From Granulicella sp. L46 (lineage in GTDB: Bacteria; Acidobacteriota; Terriglobia; Terriglobales; Acidobacteriaceae): DNA of 64,000 bases. The notes under the pieces were generated by a model. The model did not search any database and was not told the origin of the DNA. It worked only from the letters and a program-made list of their open reading frames with translations. Below, piece by piece: positions 61,133 through 64,000 of this stretch; within the stretch, counting starts at the first letter, position 1, and each line of letters begins with the position of its first letter. The stretch spans positions 634,403 through 698,402 of the forward strand of contig NZ_LMUT01000012.1 of assembly GCF_009765785.1 (NCBI RefSeq). Reading direction: 5' to 3'. Both the position numbers and the translations under genes were made by a program.

Positions 61133-62359
61133 ATGAGCGAGAGGGTGTTGCCGTTCGAGCAGGCATTGGAGGAGGTGCTGACGCAGGCGCGTTCGGGTGG
61201 GAGTGTGCGCGGGGTGGAGGTTGTGGAGCTGCTCGCTGGTGCGGGCAGGGTGCTGGCTGCGGTGGTTGTGGCGGACCGGGATCAGCCGGCGTTCGATCGG
61301 GCTACGCGGGATGGGTATGCGGTTCGCTCGGGGGATGTGGGTAAGGCGTTGCGGGTTGCCGGTTCGGTGCGGGCGGGCGAGAGTTGGTCAGGTAAGGCGC
61401 TGGGTGAGGGTGAGGCGATCGAGATCATGACGGGAGCTCCTTTGCCTGTTGGGGCGGATGCTGTGGTGATGGTCGAGCATACGGCGTTGGCTGAGGAAAC
61501 GCTGCGCGTGGAGGCTGGGCGTTCGTTGAGGGTTGGGGAGAATGTGGTGCCGCGCGGGGCGGAGACGCTTGCCGGCAATGTAGTGCTGCCTGTTGGGCGT
61601 TCGCTGGGCGCGGCGGAGATCAGTGTCGCGGCTAGTTGTGGACTGGCGAAGGTGCAGGTGTTCGCTCGGCCGAAGGTGGCGATTATTGCGACGGGCGATG
61701 AGTTGGTGGAGTTGGATGAACCGATGGAGGCTTGGCAGATTCGGAACTCCAATAGTTATGCGCTGGCCGCGCTGGTGGAGGCTGCTGGCGGCGTTGGCTT
61801 GCGGCTGGCGATTGCGCGGGACACGCTTGGGGAGCTGCGGGCGCAGGTCGCTGAAGGCCGCGAGGCGGATCTGCTGCTGCTGTCGGGCGGCGTTTCGATG
61901 GGCAAGTATGACCTCGTCGAGCAGGTGCTGCGGGAGTTTCGCGCGGAATTCTTCTTTACGGGTGCGCTGATTCAGCCGGGAAAGCCGATTGTGTTTGGGC
62001 GGTTGCCTTCGGAGAAGGGTTGGACTTACTTCTTTGGGTTGCCGGGAAATCCTGTGTCGGCGCAGGTTTGCTTTGCTTTGTTTGTTGCGCCGATGCTGCG
62101 GGCGCTGGCTGGTCGGACGGAGATTGCGCCGGTGTTTGTGGAGGCTCGGCTGAGTGAGGGGGTGAAGGGTGGGGCACGGGTTACTCGGTTTCTGCCGGCT
62201 GAGTTGAGCGGCGGTTGGGATGGGGTTGGGGTTCGGGTTGTTGGTTGGCAGGGTTCAGGGGATGTGGTGGCGAATGCTCGCGGGAATGGGTATGTGGTGC
62301 TTCCAGCGGGCGTCGAACACTTCCCTGCTGGGCTGACGGTGCGCGTGTTGCTGCGGTAG
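61133..62359 (+). CDS. moeA: molybdopterin molybdenumtransferase
   Basis: A 408-residue protein from ATG 61133 (GGAG upstream). MoeA features are FDRATRDGYAVRSGDV, MTGAPLPVGADAVVMVE, the IIATGDELV phosphate-binding motif with the active-site Asp/Glu, LSGGVSMGKYD and FFGLPGNPVS. It inserts molybdate into adenylylated molybdopterin. It lies in an operon with a small membrane gene and moaC. Confidence 0.95.
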   Translation: MSERVLPFEQALEEVLTQARSGGSVRGVEVVELLAGAGRVLAAVVVADRDQPAFDRATRDGYAVRSGDVGKALRVAGSVRAGESWSGKALGEGEAIEIMTGAPLPVGADAVVMVEHTALAEETLRVEAGRSLRVGENVVPRGAETLAGNVVLPVGRSLGAAEISVAASCGLAKVQVFARPKVAIIATGDELVELDEPMEAWQIRNSNSYALAALVEAAGGVGLRLAIARDTLGELRAQVAEGREADLLLLSGGVSMGKYDLVEQVLREFRAEFFFTGALIQPGKPIVFGRLPSEKGWTYFFGLPGNPVSAQVCFALFVAPMLRALAGRTEIAPVFVEARLSEGVKGGARVTRFLPAELSGGWDGVGVRVVGWQGSGDVVANARGNGYVVLPAGVEHFPAGLTVRVLLR

Positions 62360-62368
62360 GATCACTGC

Positions 62369-62599
62369 ATGAGCGACCGAAGCGAGAATCTCCTTTTCGT
62401 TAGCGGCATTTTGATCGGGCTGGGTGTTGGCCTGTTCGTGGGCGTTGGGATGGCTGTGGTGGGTGTGTTCTTTGTGCTGCACCACATGTTCGTCCCGGGA
62501 ACTCACTGGTTCTTGAAGCTGCTGCTGTCCTCGCTGGTGCCGGTAATCATGATCGTGGCCGGCTGGTTGACGCGTACGTTCGCGCGGAGGCGACCGTGA
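62369..62599 (+). CDS. small membrane protein between moeA and moaC
   Basis: A 76-residue protein with two membrane segments, at about residues 9-37 and 49-69, and an RTFARRRP tail. Its stop overlaps the GTG start of moaC, so translation is coupled. I recognise no family. Confidence 0.65.
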   Translation: MSDRSENLLFVSGILIGLGVGLFVGVGMAVVGVFFVLHHMFVPGTHWFLKLLLSSLVPVIMIVAGWLTRTFARRRP

Positions 62600-63066
62600 G
62601 CGACAAGCTGTCGCACTTTGATGAGGGTGGGCAGGCTCGGATGGTGGATGTTGGGGCTAAGGCTGAGACGCGGCGGGAGGCTGTGGCTTCCGCGTTCGTT
62701 GAGTTGAATGAGGCTGTGTTGGCTGCCTTGCCGCAGAATCCCAAGGGTGATCCGTTGGAGGTGGCTCGGTTTGCCGGAATCCAGGCGGCGAAGCGGACTA
62801 GTGAGTTGATCCCGATGTGTCATCCGCTCGCGCTGACGTTTGTGGATGTGCAGGCTACCGTGGTGGCCGGTGGGGTGGAGATTCGGGCTACTGCGGCTAC
62901 TGTGGCTGGGACGGGCGTCGAGATGGAGGCTATGACTGCGGCGGCGGTTGCGGCGCTTACTGTCTATGACATGACCAAGGCGCTGGATAAGGGGATTCGG
63001 ATTCGGGAGATTGTGTTGCTGTCCAAGACCGGCGGGAAGAGTGGGACGTATACGCGGGTTGTGTAG
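62596..63066 (+). CDS. moaC: cyclic pyranopterin monophosphate synthase
   Basis: A 156-residue protein from GTG 62596 (GTGA overlap). MCHPLALTFVDV and GVEMEAMTAAAVAALTVYDMTKA carry the conserved MoaC active-site residues. With MoaA, MoaC makes cyclic pyranopterin monophosphate, the first molybdopterin intermediate. The intergenic repeat element starts at its stop codon. Confidence 0.95.
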   Translation: MSDKLSHFDEGGQARMVDVGAKAETRREAVASAFVELNEAVLAALPQNPKGDPLEVARFAGIQAAKRTSELIPMCHPLALTFVDVQATVVAGGVEIRATAATVAGTGVEMEAMTAAAVAALTVYDMTKALDKGIRIREIVLLSKTGGKSGTYTRVV

Positions 63067-63450
63067 GGGTGCCCCCCTCCCCCCTCGGGGTATGACTTCA
63101 TGTGTAAACGATTCTATTCAAACGGGTTAGGGACGAAAGTACCCCCTGGCTGGTTGATGTAACTGTTGCATCTAAGGACGTTAAGGGTCGAGGTACTACC
63201 ATCGAAAGACTTTACGCGTGGATGGGGCGTGGGGTCTTTCATTCCTTGGGTATGGGTTGAGTCGTTGGCCCCTTGTTTTGGGCGGCGTGGGTTTCTGATT
63301 TGTCGTGGGAGAGGGTCTAGTTCAATTGTAGTGGGTTGGTGGGGGTAAGTATGCCAAGTTGGTTGGCGCGAAATCGGCAATGGGGGCGCGGGGTTTGTGG
63401 GTTTGGTGAGGTGGTGGGGGGTTGACATGCTGATTTTGGGCTGTTTTTAG
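63067..63450 (+). repeat. intergenic repeat element, copy 2 (directly after moaC)
   Basis: A second copy of the element at 10440-10790. The opening GTGCCCCCCTCCCCCCTC type tract is at 63069-63086, then ACGGGTTAGGGACGAAAGTA (63122-63141), AAGTATGCCAAGTTGG (63347-63362), AAATCGGCAATGGGGGCGCG (63371-63390), and GGGGGGTTGACA. The two copies keep order and orientation relative to the upstream gene, while the middle (63150-63310) has diverged or been replaced. Confidence 0.6.
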
Positions 63451-63574
63451 GGTGATTGGGGGGGATTTATTTTTTGGGGGTGAGTGCAACGGTTCGTCCG
63501 CAGGCCGGGTGGGTTGGCTACGTAGCGAGCTATTGCCTAAAGGGGTTAGCGATCGAGGTGAGTCGAAAGCGTCG

Positions 63575-63606
63575 GGGTCCTTCGGCTGCGCTCAGGATGA
63601 CAGAGC
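63575..63606. repeat. dispersed repeat R3, copy 3
   Basis: GGGTCCTTCGGCTGCGCT then CAGGATGACAGA; a degenerate partner (TTCCTCGCTACGCTCGGAATGACA type) follows at 63693-63719. Confidence 0.75.
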
Positions 63607-63715
63607 TTGGGTGAGGAGACGTTCGGACGAACGCAGATTGCCGGAGGGAGTGACAGACAGAAAGAAAGGCAAGGGCAAGAACGGGAGAAAGCAGGTTCCT
63701 CGCTACGCTCGGAAT

Positions 63716-63738
63716 GACAATTTCTCTTAGAAATTGTC
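63716..63738. repeat. perfect AT-rich inverted repeat
   Basis: GACAATTTCT and AGAAATTGTC form a perfect 10-bp stem with loop CTT. It is directly joined to the degenerate R3 copy and followed by the hexamer array. AT-rich stems are rare in this window. Confidence 0.8.
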
Positions 63739-63741
63739 AAA

Positions 63742-63856
63742 GAAAAGCAAAAGCAAAGGCAAAGGCAAAGGCAAAGGCAGAGGCAGAGGCGGAGGCAGAG
63801 GCAGAGGCAGAGGCAGAGGCAGAGGCGGGGGCAGGGGCAGGGGCAGGGGCAGGGGC
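63742..63856. repeat. 6-bp-period simple repeat
   Basis: About 19 hexamers change in order from AAAGCA through AAAGGC and AGAGGC to GGGGCA. Open frames across it encode only Lys/Ala/Glu or Gly/Arg repeats and are not called genes. The graded unit change suggests slippage followed by point mutation. Confidence 0.85.
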
Positions 63857-63902
63857 AATCGTAACGGCAACGACCGGGGCAGCGTGGGCAAAACGATCCG
63901 GG

Positions 63903-64000
63903 CTAGAGGGTGTGGGCCAGGGTTAGGGCGAAGCTGCGGGTGGGGTCGTGGAAGGTGCGGGTGGGGGTGAAGCCAGAGCGGGTTAGGAGGTCGTTGAGGG
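63903..64000 (-). CDS. C-terminal end of a minus-strand gene (possibly a SAM methyltransferase)
   Basis: The window edge cuts this frame; the stop TAG is at 63903-63905. The 31 or so visible residues (LLTRSGFTPTRTFHDPTRSF and after) have the look of the last strands of a class I methyltransferase, for example an EgtD-like histidine methyltransferase. The evidence is slight. Confidence 0.4.
   Translation of the reverse strand, partial: LNDLLTRSGFTPTRTFHDPTRSFALTLAHTL

Noticed and set aside
63452-63970. Several plus-strand frames near the window end
   Set aside because: They translate the R3 repeat (AQDDR, ARNDN) and the hexamer array; no start site or family is seen.

Overview
The window looks like a chromosomal segment of an Acidobacteriota bacterium, probably a soil Terriglobia relative of Granulicella, Edaphobacter or Terriglobus. 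This is inferred from protein types and high G+C, not from a marker gene. The indicators are a winged-helix/TolB-like/TPR regulator, a giant NHL plus Ig-repeat secreted protein with a C-terminal membrane segment, Gram-negative LPS genes (waaA, lpxK, a GT9 heptosyltransferase), an M61 peptidase, a GH79 glycosidase and many short palindromic intergenic repeats. No rRNA, tRNA, transposase, integrase or CRISPR array was seen.

Layout. 1-6.0 kb: a secreted protein of unknown function, a signalling regulator, a lipoprotein c-type/P460 cytochrome and a PoxB-like pyruvate:quinone oxidoreductase. 6.0-10.4 kb: nrdAB, encoding a class Ic ribonucleotide reductase (Phe in place of the radical Tyr). It lies behind a promoter with two NrdR-like boxes, a DnaA box and a cobalamin riboswitch. 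10.4-13.7 kb: an intergenic repeat element, a small secreted protein, then a compact three-gene cassette with its own promoter. The cassette encodes a TIR-like effector fused to a winged helix, flanked by two small winged-helix proteins, and is the best candidate here for an undescribed (probably defence) system. 13.7-25.5 kb, mostly minus strand: glmS, GH79, a flavin monooxygenase, NmrA, ATP-grasp, a response regulator, a histidine kinase and an outer-membrane barrel. 25.5-29.5 kb: the giant Ig/NHL protein. 30-38 kb: the known membrane-stress type cluster (membrane protein, DUF4129, DUF4350, MoxR, DUF58, SpoIIM, RDD). 38-47 kb: YihY, M61 peptidase, a Na+/solute symporter, a very acidic protein, DUF1440, an aldehyde dehydrogenase, queE and queD. 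47-53.7 kb: a DinG-type helicase, Der GTPase with a long basic N-terminal extension, an Imm50-like protein, TrmFO and a GNAT acetyltransferase. 53.8-59.8 kb: a lipid A/LPS core operon (waaA-lpxK-GT9-methyltransferase), then DUF3108, DUF2007 and queC. 59.8-63.1 kb: a TPR protein and molybdenum-cofactor genes moeA and moaC with a small membrane gene between them. 63.1-64 kb: a second copy of the intergenic element, simple repeats and the 3' end of a minus-strand gene.

A notable non-coding theme is sequence built on a 7-bp period. Units such as TTCTTAG, GTAGAGA and AGGGGAT recur between genes. They provide the stop codons of two genes, and one array lies inside the coding frame of the flavin monooxygenase. 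A pyrimidine-rich leader of 17-18 nt (CTACACTCT...CTTATG) directly precedes three unrelated minus-strand start codons. With the palindromic repeats and the two copies of a roughly 350-bp element placed directly after stop codons, the intergenic DNA here is more structured than usual.
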